DNA of 64,000 nt from a virus: IMG/VR virus record IMGVR_UViG_3300024289_000023, positions 35,110 through 99,109 of that record; one strand, given 5' to 3'. The translations under genes were made by a program, and so were the position numbers. Numbering within the stretch: position 1 is the stretch's first letter; the number at the start of each line of letters is the position of its first letter. Under the pieces are notes generated by a model. It did not search any database and had not been told where the DNA came from. It saw only the letters and a list, made by a program, of their open reading frames with translations. Positions 32,684-42,087 of this stretch are shown in pieces.

Positions 32684-32803
32684 TCAAAACACACCGGGGA
32701 TAATTTGACCGGTAGTAAGATAAGAACCAGCGGCTGCAACAAAACCAATCATTGCAAACCAACCATTAATACGCTCAGCTTTTTCAGTAAAAAGATTTTT
32801 CAT
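32684..32803 (-). CDS. hli: High-light-inducible protein
   Basis: 39 residues: EKAERINGWFAMIGFVAAAG is the HLI chlorophyll-binding helix (E-x-x-N-G-x-x-A-M), though the usual Arg after NG is Trp here. It protects photosystems under stress. The start overlaps the gene before it (ATGA). Confidence 0.88.
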   Translation of the reverse strand: MKNLFTEKAERINGWFAMIGFVAAAGSYLTTGQIIPGVF

Positions 32804-33078
32804 TTGTTTTCTCCTTGATAAAGGTGGTGTTGTTTAAGTTCAGGATTTGGTTGTGAAGGAACAACTGGGTTCCTCGATTTGTTTTTAATTACGATGAAAG
32901 CATCGTTTTGGTAGGATACAGTTCCAAATGGTTTTGCCCATTTTGGATTTGCATTTGGACTGGTAGCAGTTCCTGTTACTGCTACTCCTCCAATCTCCAC
33001 CGAGATTTCATCATCAGCATTCCACCCAAGTTCTTGAAGGGCAATTGCGAACTGCCCTAGCATACCAGCAGTGCTCAC
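32800..33078 (-). CDS. Conserved protein between hli and ferredoxin, unknown
   Basis: 92 residues ([20 protein letters not shown], a beta-like [17 protein letters not shown], and a polar end). Both starts and stops overlap neighbours. No domain known to me. Confidence 0.65.
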   Translation of the reverse strand: MSTAGMLGQFAIALQELGWNADDEISVEIGGVAVTGTATSPNANPKWAKPFGTVSYQNDAFIVIKNKSRNPVVPSQPNPELKQHHLYQGENK

Positions 33079-33368
33079 AGATTCTCTTCCTGTTCAGTAA
33101 GAATTACACAATCACTTGTGGGATAAGCAACGCAAGTGAGAACCCAACCTTCTGCTTGTTGATCATCATCAAGGAACGATTGTTCTTCGTTGTCAACGGT
33201 GCCAGAAATGAGTTTGCCAGCACAGGCAGAGCAAGCGCCTGCCTTACACGATGAAGGGAGGTCAACACCTGCCTCTTCTGCTGCTTCAAGGATGTACTGG
33301 TCATCAGGACATTTGATAGTAGTTTCGGTGCCATCAGGGGATTGGAGAGTGACATTAAAAACGGTCAT
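33075..33368 (-). CDS. petF: Plant-type [2Fe-2S] ferredoxin
   Basis: 97 residues from ATG at 33368. [15 protein letters not shown] gives C-x4-C-x2-C and [12 protein letters not shown] the fourth Cys. It carries electrons from photosystem I; phage copies may feed phage or host reductases. In one operon with hli genes (TAATG overlap with the small gene upstream). Confidence 0.95.
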   Translation of the reverse strand: MTVFNVTLQSPDGTETTIKCPDDQYILEAAEEAGVDLPSSCKAGACSACAGKLISGTVDNEEQSFLDDDQQAEGWVLTCVAYPTSDCVILTEQEENL

Positions 33369-33454
33369 TAGTAAGTCTCGCAAATTTTTTCAACGGATGC
33401 TGCCAGTAAAACAAAAAAGGCAACTGATGTTATTGTAAAGATAGTTGAAGTCAT
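33368..33454 (-). CDS. Very small membrane peptide
   Basis: 28 residues, mostly one hydrophobic helix ([20 protein letters not shown]). Its stop overlaps the ferredoxin ATG. Likely translated with petF; role unknown. Confidence 0.5.
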   Translation of the reverse strand: MTSTIFTITSVAFFVLLAASVEKICETY

Positions 33455-33463
33455 TGTCAAGTC

Positions 33464-33673
33464 TCAAACTACTCCAAAGAAGAGGTGCCCAGTGAGAGCA
33501 TAAGAAATAGCGCCAGCAACAATGCCGACCATAGCCCAGCGTCCATTCATTTTCTCCGCTTTTTCTGCATAGGGTTCGATGCCATAACGCTCAAGGTCTT
33601 CCTTGGTCATATACATCGCGGGTTCTTTGGCAAACATATTCATTTGCCCAAACTCGTTTTTTGTTACAGTCAT
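33464..33673 (-). CDS. hli: High-light-inducible protein
   Basis: 69 residues with the HLI motif EKAEKMNGRWAMVGIVAG and the end SYALTGHLFFGVV. It is the first gene of the hli-petF-hli-prx unit, behind a perfect sigma70 promoter (33702-33730). Confidence 0.95.
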   Translation of the reverse strand: MTVTKNEFGQMNMFAKEPAMYMTKEDLERYGIEPYAEKAEKMNGRWAMVGIVAGAISYALTGHLFFGVV

Positions 33674-33701
33674 TTTTCGTTTTATTACGAATTGTTACAC
33701 A

Positions 33702-33730
33702 ATTATATAGCAAAAATAAAGGGGTGTCAA
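33702..33730 (-). promoter_or_regulatory. Consensus sigma70 promoter built into the pstS terminator
   Basis: TTGACA (33730-33725), 17-nt spacer, TATAAT (33707-33702): a perfect consensus. The -35 covers the loop and part of the 3' arm of the pstS terminator. Confidence 0.85.
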
Positions 33731-33738
33731 GCACCCCT
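33711..33738 (-). terminator. pstS terminator
   Basis: Stem AGGGGTG / CACCCCT, loop of 5, followed by TTATTTTT. It lies 31 nt past the pstS stop and overlaps the hli promoter. Confidence 0.8.
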
Positions 33739-33769
33739 CGTAGTCATTTATACCTAGTTTTGTTAGGAA

Positions 33770-34732
33770 TTACTGACCAATACGCCCAACAGCAATGCGT
33801 GATTTGTTGAGAACCGAACCTGCAAGAGGAACATAACCCAAATCATCAGCAATCATCTGTGCTTTTGTGCTCAAAGCATAGTTCAGAGCAGCACGGATAT
33901 CATCAGTCTTAGCACCATTACCTTTCTTATATGCAAGGATCCAAGTCAGAGTAGAAATTGGATATGCATTTGTTCCAGAGGGATTGGGATTTTCGCCAGC
34001 AAGGTTTGCATCCAGAGTAATGCTATTCAGAGCAGCAGCACCAGTCACAGCGGAAGGACCGACAAACTTACCTGCCTTGTTTTGAATAACTGCTGCTTTA
34101 AGTTTGTTGGCACGAACAAATCCAGTATTCACATAACCAATAGCACCAGGAGTGTTTTTGATAGTACCAGAAACACCTTCGTTACCTTTTGAACCAACAC
34201 CAGTAGGCCAATTAATAGACTTACCTACACCATAAGTCCAACCACCAAATGCTTCCAAAGAGTTGGTGAATGCAAAAGTAGTTCCAGAACCATCAGAACG
34301 ATGAACAACTTTCATCGGACCAGCAGCACATCCGACTTGCTTCCAGTCTTTAATACGACCAGCAAAAATATCAACAGTTTGCTTTTGAGTGAGTTTCAGA
34401 GTGCAACTAGGATTGTTGTAAGCAACAGCAATCGTTCCACCAATCATAGGGATCTGGACAACACCACGCTTCACTTTTGCCGCTTCTGCGGGTTTGATGG
34501 GTTCGTCACTTGCTGCGAAATCAACCGTTCCCGCAAGGAATTGACGAACACCAGCACCAGAACCAACGGACTGATAATTAACCCTACTCCCAGAAGTTCG
34601 TGCATAATCTTGGAACCATCGTTGATAAAGAGGTGCTGGGAAGGTGGCACCTGCACCGTTCAAAGTAGTCCCAGCAAATGCAGCAGCAGGAGCAAGAGCA
34701 AGACTAATAGAAATAAAGTTTTTGAGTTTCAT
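33770..34732 (-). CDS. pstS: Periplasmic phosphate-binding protein PstS
   Basis: 320 residues. Signal peptide KNFISISLALAPAAAFAG, then LNGAGATFPAPLYQRWFQDY, SVGSGAGVRQFLAGTVDFAA and HRSDGSGTTFAFT, the phosphate-binding loops of PstS. It serves the host PstCAB transporter under phosphate shortage. A Pho box lies 39-68 nt upstream of the ATG, so host PhoB should control it, as shown for other cyanophages. Confidence 0.97.
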   Translation of the reverse strand: MKLKNFISISLALAPAAAFAGTTLNGAGATFPAPLYQRWFQDYARTSGSRVNYQSVGSGAGVRQFLAGTVDFAASDEPIKPAEAAKVKRGVVQIPMIGGTIAVAYNNPSCTLKLTQKQTVDIFAGRIKDWKQVGCAAGPMKVVHRSDGSGTTFAFTNSLEAFGGWTYGVGKSINWPTGVGSKGNEGVSGTIKNTPGAIGYVNTGFVRANKLKAAVIQNKAGKFVGPSAVTGAAALNSITLDANLAGENPNPSGTNAYPISTLTWILAYKKGNGAKTDDIRAALNYALSTKAQMIADDLGYVPLAGSVLNKSRIAVGRIGQ

Positions 34733-34770
34733 AAAAAGTGAATAACTACAAAGAAATTCTAAAGGAAATG

Positions 34771-34800
34771 AAAATTAAAGTCCACTAAGAGAAGGTTAAG
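34771..34800 (-). promoter_or_regulatory. Pho box of pstS
   Basis: Three 8-bp half sites at 11-bp steps on the minus strand: CTTAACCT, CTTAGTGG and TTAATTTT. A -10 (TAGAAT, 34761-34756) follows 9 nt later. This is the form of cyanobacterial PhoB sites, which replace the -35. It lies only 2 nt beyond the stop of ahcY. Confidence 0.7.
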
Positions 34801-34802
34801 GT

Positions 34803-36095
<1,293 letters not shown>

Positions 36096-36114
36096 TTATC
36101 ACACTTTCAGTTTA

Positions 36115-37611
36115 TCAGAAAGTAAATTTGGTTTGGATTACACCACCAAAGTTGGAAGAAGCATCAGTGAATGCTTGGTTGTTAGAAGCATAGAACACTG
36201 CAGGAGTAATAGTAATGTTATCGCTTACACGATACTTGTAGAATACTTCCCACATCGTTGCATCCTCATCCAGTCCTTCTGCATTACCAGGTTGACCCAC
36301 AGCAAAACCTGCAGAATTACCCTTGGCAAGTACATCACTCCACTGAAGACCAGCATACCAAGTTTGAGAATCGGTAGCACCAGCAGGAGTTGCTGCACCT
36401 TCAGCATTCAGACTTACAGTGTTCCAACCATAACCAGCAGATACCGAGGGAACAATGCCAGACTTAGAGGGTTGCCAGTAAGCACTCAGAGCATAACCGT
36501 TGGAGGTTTGACCTGGAGCAAGAGCACCAGAAGCACCAGCAACACCATTAAAGGTGCGAACACGAGTGCCTTCAGTACCATAACGATAACCGAATGCAAT
36601 ACCGTAGTTAGGAGCACGATAACCAATCTGTGCCAGAGTGTTCAGGGCACCCTTTTCGTTGAACTCACCTTTGGTGGAATCGCCACCATTTTGAGCAACA
36701 TAGTTCAGACCAGCAACAAAACCTTTCTTACCTTGTGACCACTGGGCACCAAAACCAGCACCAGTTGCCTTGTTATAGACGCCAGGAGCACCAGCAAGTT
36801 GGAAGAAGTCAAGAACTTCCGACTTATATGCAGTAGGAATCCAGGTCATTTCAGTGTTACGAACCAGAGCACCAGCAGTCAGAGTTACACCCTTAGCAAG
36901 TGCAGGGAACTGATAGTAGAGACGGTCGAGAGTAACTGCATTTGCGGTACTCTCTGCCTTATCCAGTTTGAACAGAGAAGAAGAAGAACCGAAGGGTTGA
37001 CTGGAGAAGTTGCCAGAACGCAGACGAGTGCGGAGCAGATCTTTACCAGTGAACGATGTGTCAAAGTTCAGGCGAAGATCATAGTTGAATGCAGTATTAC
37101 CAACATTCGTACTTGCAGTTGAACCGGGAGTCCAAGCATTATCTACACCACCAAGAACAAAGTTTGCTTCACCGCGAAGTTTTGTGGTGGTAGAGAACTG
37201 AGTTGCTTCAAGAGCACCTACTTTGGTTTCCAAACTTGCAACCTTACCTTGAATAACAGTGAGTTCATCACGGAACTCATTAGCAAGACGCTTGAGTTCA
37301 TCAGTATTTTCTGTTACGCGATCCAAGCAAGCATTCAGAAGTGCTGCTGCCTCATAGCGAGTCATTGCTTTGCCACCACTGAAGGTGCCATTTGGATAAC
37401 CAGCAACGCAACCATAACGCTCTACAAGGTTGCTGAGTGCCTGATATGCCCAATCCGTAGGTTGAACATCAGACAGTTGTGAGACGCTTGTGACCTGCTC
37501 AGAGGTTGCATATTGGTTGACTGCTGCCATGTTAAGGTCTGCCGCATTCGCAGCAACAGGAGCAACCATTCCCAGAGCAACAGGTGCAAGCATCAGTTGT
37601 TTGAGTTTCAT
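36115..37611 (-). CDS. SLH-OprB type porin
   Basis: 498 residues. Signal peptide (LMLAPVALGMVAPVAANAA), an SLH-like domain at 40-100 (DVQPTDWAYQALSNLVERYG, YPNGTFSGGKAMTRYEAAAL), a coiled coil (ELTVIQGKVASLETKVGALE), and an OprB-type barrel ending GGVIQTKFTF with C-terminal Phe. This is the layout of marine cyanobacterial porins; Prochlorococcus keeps the phoE porin beside pstS. In the phage it lies in the same neighbourhood as pstS. It would change outer-membrane permeability of the infected host (inference). Confidence 0.9.
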   Translation of the reverse strand: MKLKQLMLAPVALGMVAPVAANAADLNMAAVNQYATSEQVTSVSQLSDVQPTDWAYQALSNLVERYGCVAGYPNGTFSGGKAMTRYEAAALLNACLDRVTENTDELKRLANEFRDELTVIQGKVASLETKVGALEATQFSTTTKLRGEANFVLGGVDNAWTPGSTASTNVGNTAFNYDLRLNFDTSFTGKDLLRTRLRSGNFSSQPFGSSSSLFKLDKAESTANAVTLDRLYYQFPALAKGVTLTAGALVRNTEMTWIPTAYKSEVLDFFQLAGAPGVYNKATGAGFGAQWSQGKKGFVAGLNYVAQNGGDSTKGEFNEKGALNTLAQIGYRAPNYGIAFGYRYGTEGTRVRTFNGVAGASGALAPGQTSNGYALSAYWQPSKSGIVPSVSAGYGWNTVSLNAEGAATPAGATDSQTWYAGLQWSDVLAKGNSAGFAVGQPGNAEGLDEDATMWEVFYKYRVSDNITITPAVFYASNNQAFTDASSNFGGVIQTKFTF

Positions 37612-37643
37612 AAAATTATTTTTTATGTACTATAGGACAAATG

Positions 37644-37668
37644 TTAAGAATTACAACTGAATTCTTAA
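37644..37668. promoter_or_regulatory. Perfect inverted repeat in the porin leader
   Basis: TTAAGAATT-N7-AATTCTTAA, 9-bp arms, just after the predicted start of transcription. It could be an operator or an mRNA hairpin. Confidence 0.5.
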
Positions 37669-37673
37669 GTACT

Positions 37674-37707
37674 TATTTAGTATAGAGAGATTCTTAAATT
37701 TTGTCAA
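37674..37707 (-). promoter_or_regulatory. Porin promoter with overlapping late motif
   Basis: TTGACA (37707-37702), 17-nt spacer, TATACT (37684-37679), running into CTAAATA (37680-37674). The -35 overlaps the stop codon of the glycosyltransferase gene before it. Confidence 0.8.
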
Positions 37708-38519
37708 GTGTTTTGCTGAGAAGTAGAATTTTCGGTTATTCTCCCCAGATATGGATCATAATCCATGTATTCTTCTATTTTAATTTTAGAACCATTTTGC
37801 TCCCAAAATTCGGAGAGTGCAGTGTGATTTCCTTTATGAAAAATATCAACATGTTCCGGATGAATAGATGATCCAAGTTCAATTCTATAAAAGAGAAGAG
37901 GAATTGAATATGTATTTCCAGAATTATAAATCAAATCATCCGCAACTGGACGAGGTTTGACTCCATTATCCAGTTTATATTTTTCTCCACGGACATGGAA
38001 CTTCAATAACTTTTCTGCATGATGTCTATTAATAAGATAGCAAGCTGTTGAAAAGTCATTAACAAATCTCTTATGCAATCTAACATGCAAATCACCAGTA
38101 CAAATGATTGCGATTTGAACTACATCCCAATCATATGGAATATGTGCATAAAAATCTGACCAATTAAAATCCCAGTATTTCACCAAATCAAGATTACAAT
38201 CATCTTCCATGATGATTGCATATGGACTATCTGAGGTTTCATACCAATGCTTTATTGCCTTAAGGTGAGATGTAATACATCCAATCTCACCCGATGTCAT
38301 ATTTTCAGGATAGCGACCTATTATAATATCACTTAAGTCATCTTCACGACCATCGTATGCAGAGATGCGTGTATAATTTTCAACTTCCCAATATTTAAAT
38401 TGGGACTCCATATATTCTCTCCTTTCTTGCTGTCCATCAAGATTAAGATAATAAATGGGTCCAATATTTTTTAGTTTGTATGCTGATTTATTCTTATCCA
38501 ATTTATTAAAATCCATCAC
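37704..38519 (-). CDS. Glycosyltransferase family 25 (LPS-type)
   Basis: 271 residues. IYYLNLDGQQERR at the start, SGEIGCITSHLKAIKHWYE, and YAIIMEDDCNLD (the E-D-D metal/donor site) are GT25 marks. It probably adds a hexose to an LPS-like or O-antigen-like glycan. It is the last gene of the 21-gene glycan operon; its start overlaps the dehydrogenase stop. Confidence 0.88.
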   Translation of the reverse strand: MMDFNKLDKNKSAYKLKNIGPIYYLNLDGQQERREYMESQFKYWEVENYTRISAYDGREDDLSDIIIGRYPENMTSGEIGCITSHLKAIKHWYETSDSPYAIIMEDDCNLDLVKYWDFNWSDFYAHIPYDWDVVQIAIICTGDLHVRLHKRFVNDFSTACYLINRHHAEKLLKFHVRGEKYKLDNGVKPRPVADDLIYNSGNTYSIPLLFYRIELGSSIHPEHVDIFHKGNHTALSEFWEQNGSKIKIEEYMDYDPYLGRITENSTSQQNT

Positions 38520-39670
38520 AAATCAATCCAGTATACCTCTTCATTGGGAATTCCATCAACCACAACTCTATCTCCATATTTTGATTCTAGGAAATCTTTT
38601 ACTTGACCAAGAATTGCTTGATTGTCAAGTACATATACTTTATAACCCTCATCGAGAAGGTCTAAGCAAAGACGATACTGCTGACTCTCGGTAAGGATAT
38701 CAGTTCCTTCTTTATATGAAATGTAATGAAAAGCAAATGGAATTTTATTCTCGTTCTTTTTGATAAAGTAGGTTTTCAAAAACTTTGCGTGTTCATTATT
38801 AAAGTCATCAGTTGTTTTTCCAAGGTTATATTCTAAACCAAGTTTTTTTGCATAAGCAGCAAAAGAACGATTGTCTCTTGGTAAGCACGGACCACCAAAT
38901 CCATATCCATATTTCAGATATTTACTACCAACTCTTGTATCAGAACCGATTGCTTTAAGAACATGATCAATTTCTTCTTCAAGACCAGCAAGAGACATGA
39001 CTTCGCCAACCATATTTGCATAACTAATCTTGGTAGTTAAGAAACAATTGACTGCAAGTTTAACTAACTCTGCAGCAGTCGTTGACATAAAATAAATTCT
39101 TGGTTCTGTTACTTGAATTCTATTATAAATTTCTTCAATGAATGGGCGATACTGACCTTCGGGTCCACCAACAAGGACCATATCTGCATTCTGCAGGTCC
39201 TTAATAATATTTCCCTGAGCAATAAACTCAGGATTATAGTAAACATCTACGCCATAAGCATTGAGTTGGGATTGAAAATTATCACAATCACCCGGATTAG
39301 TTGTACATCCAACTACAAAACATTTACCTTTAACTTCAATCCCAAGGTCTGGAGCATTTTGAATATCATTGATAACACCCCAAACAGCACTAACATCATA
39401 ACTTCCGTCAGGAAGAGATGGCGTCGCTACCAGAGTATAAAGAACATCACACTCTCGGATAACATCATAGTTTCCAGTTTTAAATGTAATATTCTTTGCT
39501 TCAGAAAGAAGTTGCTGAACTTCTGGTTCGTGAGTATCAATGGTTCTTTGTAGAAGACCATTTACATAGTCTTCTCTAACATCAGAGGCTACAACCTCAT
39601 AACCTGCTTTTTCTAAAAGAAGGGCAAAGCAAATACCAAGTCTACCTGCCCCAATAACTCCTACTTTCAT
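38516..39670 (-). CDS. UDP-glucose/GDP-mannose-type 6-dehydrogenase
   Basis: 384 residues from ATG at 39670. Rossmann motif VGVIGAGRLGICFALLLEKA, linker CTTNPGDCDNFQSQL, YNPEFIAQGN, and active site YGFGGPCLPRDNRSF with the catalytic Cys. It oxidises a sugar nucleotide twice at C6 to a uronic acid form. The donor cannot be told by eye. ATGA overlap with the methyltransferase before it. Confidence 0.92.
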   Translation of the reverse strand: MKVGVIGAGRLGICFALLLEKAGYEVVASDVREDYVNGLLQRTIDTHEPEVQQLLSEAKNITFKTGNYDVIRECDVLYTLVATPSLPDGSYDVSAVWGVINDIQNAPDLGIEVKGKCFVVGCTTNPGDCDNFQSQLNAYGVDVYYNPEFIAQGNIIKDLQNADMVLVGGPEGQYRPFIEEIYNRIQVTEPRIYFMSTTAAELVKLAVNCFLTTKISYANMVGEVMSLAGLEEEIDHVLKAIGSDTRVGSKYLKYGYGFGGPCLPRDNRSFAAYAKKLGLEYNLGKTTDDFNNEHAKFLKTYFIKKNENKIPFAFHYISYKEGTDILTESQQYRLCLDLLDEGYKVYVLDNQAILGQVKDFLESKYGDRVVVDGIPNEEVYWIDL

Positions 39671-40440
39671 TTTAGTTTTGCTGTAATAAGTAAATGCCAA
39701 CCAAGATTTTTTTCAAGAACTCTAAACATTTCCGGAGGCATGGATTCAAACCAAGGTTGTCTCACATACTCACCATTCTTATAAGGTTCTATTTGATAGG
39801 GGAAGATATGATCCTGTTCAATTGATAGAACTTCATATCCATCCAACAAGTCTACCACATCTTGCTTAGTATATGTATTAGCGATTGGACAACCATACTG
39901 TGCTTCTGGTTGATCAAGACCAGACTCAATCATATAATTTTTCCAAGAGTCTTTTGCATAAAGCATAATCTTGAGAACACTATTCTCGTTCATATACTTT
40001 TTAATCTCAGAAATAATCTTTTCTGGGTGAGGACTATGATGAATTACCCCAAAAGAATAAACCAAATCATAAGTCTCTGCAGGGACAAAGGTTGAAAGTT
40101 CTTCAGCGTTTCCAGAATAAAACTTTCCAGTCTGCTCAAATACTTCAAATCTTTGTTTAGCAAGTTCAAGACTTGATTCAGAAAGTTCTACTCCAGTATA
40201 ATCTGCCCCATTAAGAGCAAAGTTCAAACCAACTGTAGCAAGACCACAACCAATCTCTAAAACTTTTTTACCTTCCCATTTGGAAAATTCAGTGAAGTCA
40301 AGGATGTGAGGTTCAACAAAAAATTTCTTTCTTTCTACCTCATTAAAATATTCTTTAGTACCAACCTCTTTTGAAGAATGTCTGACATTGCAGGGACGAT
40401 CATCCCAAAACTTTTTTACTTCGGTAATTGTTGCAGTCAT
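39667..40440 (-). CDS. Class I SAM-dependent methyltransferase
   Basis: 257 residues. KVLEIGCGLATVGLNFALNG is motif I, YTGVELSESSLELAKQRF motif post-I, and YDLVYSFGVIHHSPHPEKII motif II/III. It looks like a small-molecule or sugar O-methyltransferase. Overlaps both neighbours. Confidence 0.88.
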   Translation of the reverse strand: MTATITEVKKFWDDRPCNVRHSSKEVGTKEYFNEVERKKFFVEPHILDFTEFSKWEGKKVLEIGCGLATVGLNFALNGADYTGVELSESSLELAKQRFEVFEQTGKFYSGNAEELSTFVPAETYDLVYSFGVIHHSPHPEKIISEIKKYMNENSVLKIMLYAKDSWKNYMIESGLDQPEAQYGCPIANTYTKQDVVDLLDGYEVLSIEQDHIFPYQIEPYKNGEYVRQPWFESMPPEMFRVLEKNLGWHLLITAKLK

Positions 40441-41321
40441 AATGGAATATTGAAATTATAGTCTACTTTAATTGTTGACGGATAAGTGAAACACCAAAAA
40501 TTATCTCTCACATAGGTCAAATCAGTTCTCATAAATGAAGCAATATATGAAAAAGCACTGTTTGCCATAATAAAGCAATCTGAGTATATCATATGATATA
40601 AGTCACTGATTGGATGTTCATCTATATGAAGTTTAACTTCAAACATTTCTGTTGTTAGATTTACAAATTCTTCAAATGAATTAGTAAATCCCTGAGAGTA
40701 AATATGAAGAACTGTCTTCTTATTATAATATTTTTGTTTCAACCTGTCAATCAGATTCAAATATCTAGAGAAATCTCTCTCATAATTATAAAGTTCCCTT
40801 TCGGTTGAAGAGGCATCAACATCTTTTGGATTTTCCGTCCTTATATGTAGGGCAATATTTACCTCATCATTATTGAAATATTTTTCTCCACTAAATCGCA
40901 AATTATTCTTTGCCTCTTTTACTAACTCTTCAGTAAAAATTATATCAGAATTCTGCTCACAGAAACACATCATGGGCCAAGTTGCACCATGCTGAGGAAG
41001 TTCAATTAAAATTTCTTTGTTAGTATTTCTATTTTCTGCAATAAAATTTACAAGATTTTGATCAAAAGAAAAACCTCTAATTATTTCATCTGGATTTTTT
41101 AACTTAGGAAAATTAAAAAACTCTTCAAATGATTTGGACCAAGATTCACTGTCACCAGTATAATCAGTATACTCAAAGTGAGACAGGTCTTTAACTCCTG
41201 AAAAAGAAAACTCAACTCCAAAAAATTTGGAAACAAAACTGAGCATAATGGGGTACATCATCATAGCACCCGCACCCTCAGTTTTATTTCCGTTCATGTC
41301 CAACGATAAGTGTAAAGACAT
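40437..41321 (-). CDS. Putative glycosyltransferase, distant GT11-like
   Basis: 294 residues. VNIALHIRTENPKD sits where GT11 enzymes have H-x-R-R-x-D, and SDCFIMANSAFSYIASFMRT resembles their I-x-x-S-x-F-S-W-W-x-A block. The N-terminal donor loop is changed (GNKTEGAGAMMMYP). It is a divergent member or a different GT-B enzyme. Moderately supported. Confidence 0.6.
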   Translation of the reverse strand: MSLHLSLDMNGNKTEGAGAMMMYPIMLSFVSKFFGVEFSFSGVKDLSHFEYTDYTGDSESWSKSFEEFFNFPKLKNPDEIIRGFSFDQNLVNFIAENRNTNKEILIELPQHGATWPMMCFCEQNSDIIFTEELVKEAKNNLRFSGEKYFNNDEVNIALHIRTENPKDVDASSTERELYNYERDFSRYLNLIDRLKQKYYNKKTVLHIYSQGFTNSFEEFVNLTTEMFEVKLHIDEHPISDLYHMIYSDCFIMANSAFSYIASFMRTDLTYVRDNFWCFTYPSTIKVDYNFNIPL

Positions 41322-41328
41322 ATAATAA

Positions 41329-42087
41329 TTACAGAGTAAAAGTTGGAATAGGAATCATTTTATGTTTGTTTTGAGTATTAAATCTTTGCAGAATCTTTAC
41401 TGCACTGCCCGTCCCAAATTCCATTGCCTCTTCAAGTTCTGCGTAAGAAGCACCAATTTGAGATTCATCACTTCTACCATCTTCCCAAAGTCCATCAGTA
41501 GGAGGTGCAGAAATAATCCGTTCATCAACACCAAGATGTTCCCCCAACATCCAAACCTCAGTTTTATACAGGTCGGCAATAGGAGCAATATCTACTCCAC
41601 CATCACCATACTTAGTATAGAATCCTACACCATAATCTTCAACCTTGTTCCCAGTACCAACTACAATACCACCAACACATCCAGCAACTTGATACAAAGT
41701 AACCATACGAATGCGTGACTTTGTATTTGCATTTGCAAGATTATTCTTGGTAAACTCTCCTTCCCCTGTCCAGAAATCAAATGACTTCATAAGTTGATCG
41801 TATGTACCAGTCAAATCAATTCTAACTTTAGTTACATTATCATACTTATCTTCCAATACATTGGAATAAGAATCAGATAGTTCATCATTTTTAAAAGATG
41901 AATGAAGAGGCATAGACAAAACATATGTTGGAAGTCCTGTCTCGGCACAGAGAGTAGAGACAACGGCAGAATCAATTCCACCAGAGACTCCAACTACAAG
42001 AGATTTAATATTATTCTCAGAAGCATAATTTTGAATCCAAGAAACTATTTTATTTTTTAATTCTGAGTAATCATTAATACGGTTCAT
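41329..42087 (-). CDS. nadE: NAD synthetase (ammonia-dependent type)
   Basis: 252 residues, without an N-terminal amidase domain. VVGVSGGIDSAVVSTLCAET is the PP-loop, then TKSRIRMVTLYQVA, VGTGNKVEDYGVGFYTKYGD and DIAPIADLYKTEVW, all strong NadE marks. It makes NAD from deamido-NAD. It is placed inside the glycan operon, which holds several NAD(H)-using sugar-nucleotide enzymes. ATGA overlap with the GT11 gene. Confidence 0.92.
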   Translation of the reverse strand: MNRINDYSELKNKIVSWIQNYASENNIKSLVVGVSGGIDSAVVSTLCAETGLPTYVLSMPLHSSFKNDELSDSYSNVLEDKYDNVTKVRIDLTGTYDQLMKSFDFWTGEGEFTKNNLANANTKSRIRMVTLYQVAGCVGGIVVGTGNKVEDYGVGFYTKYGDGGVDIAPIADLYKTEVWMLGEHLGVDERIISAPPTDGLWEDGRSDESQIGASYAELEEAMEFGTGSAVKILQRFNTQNKHKMIPIPTFTL

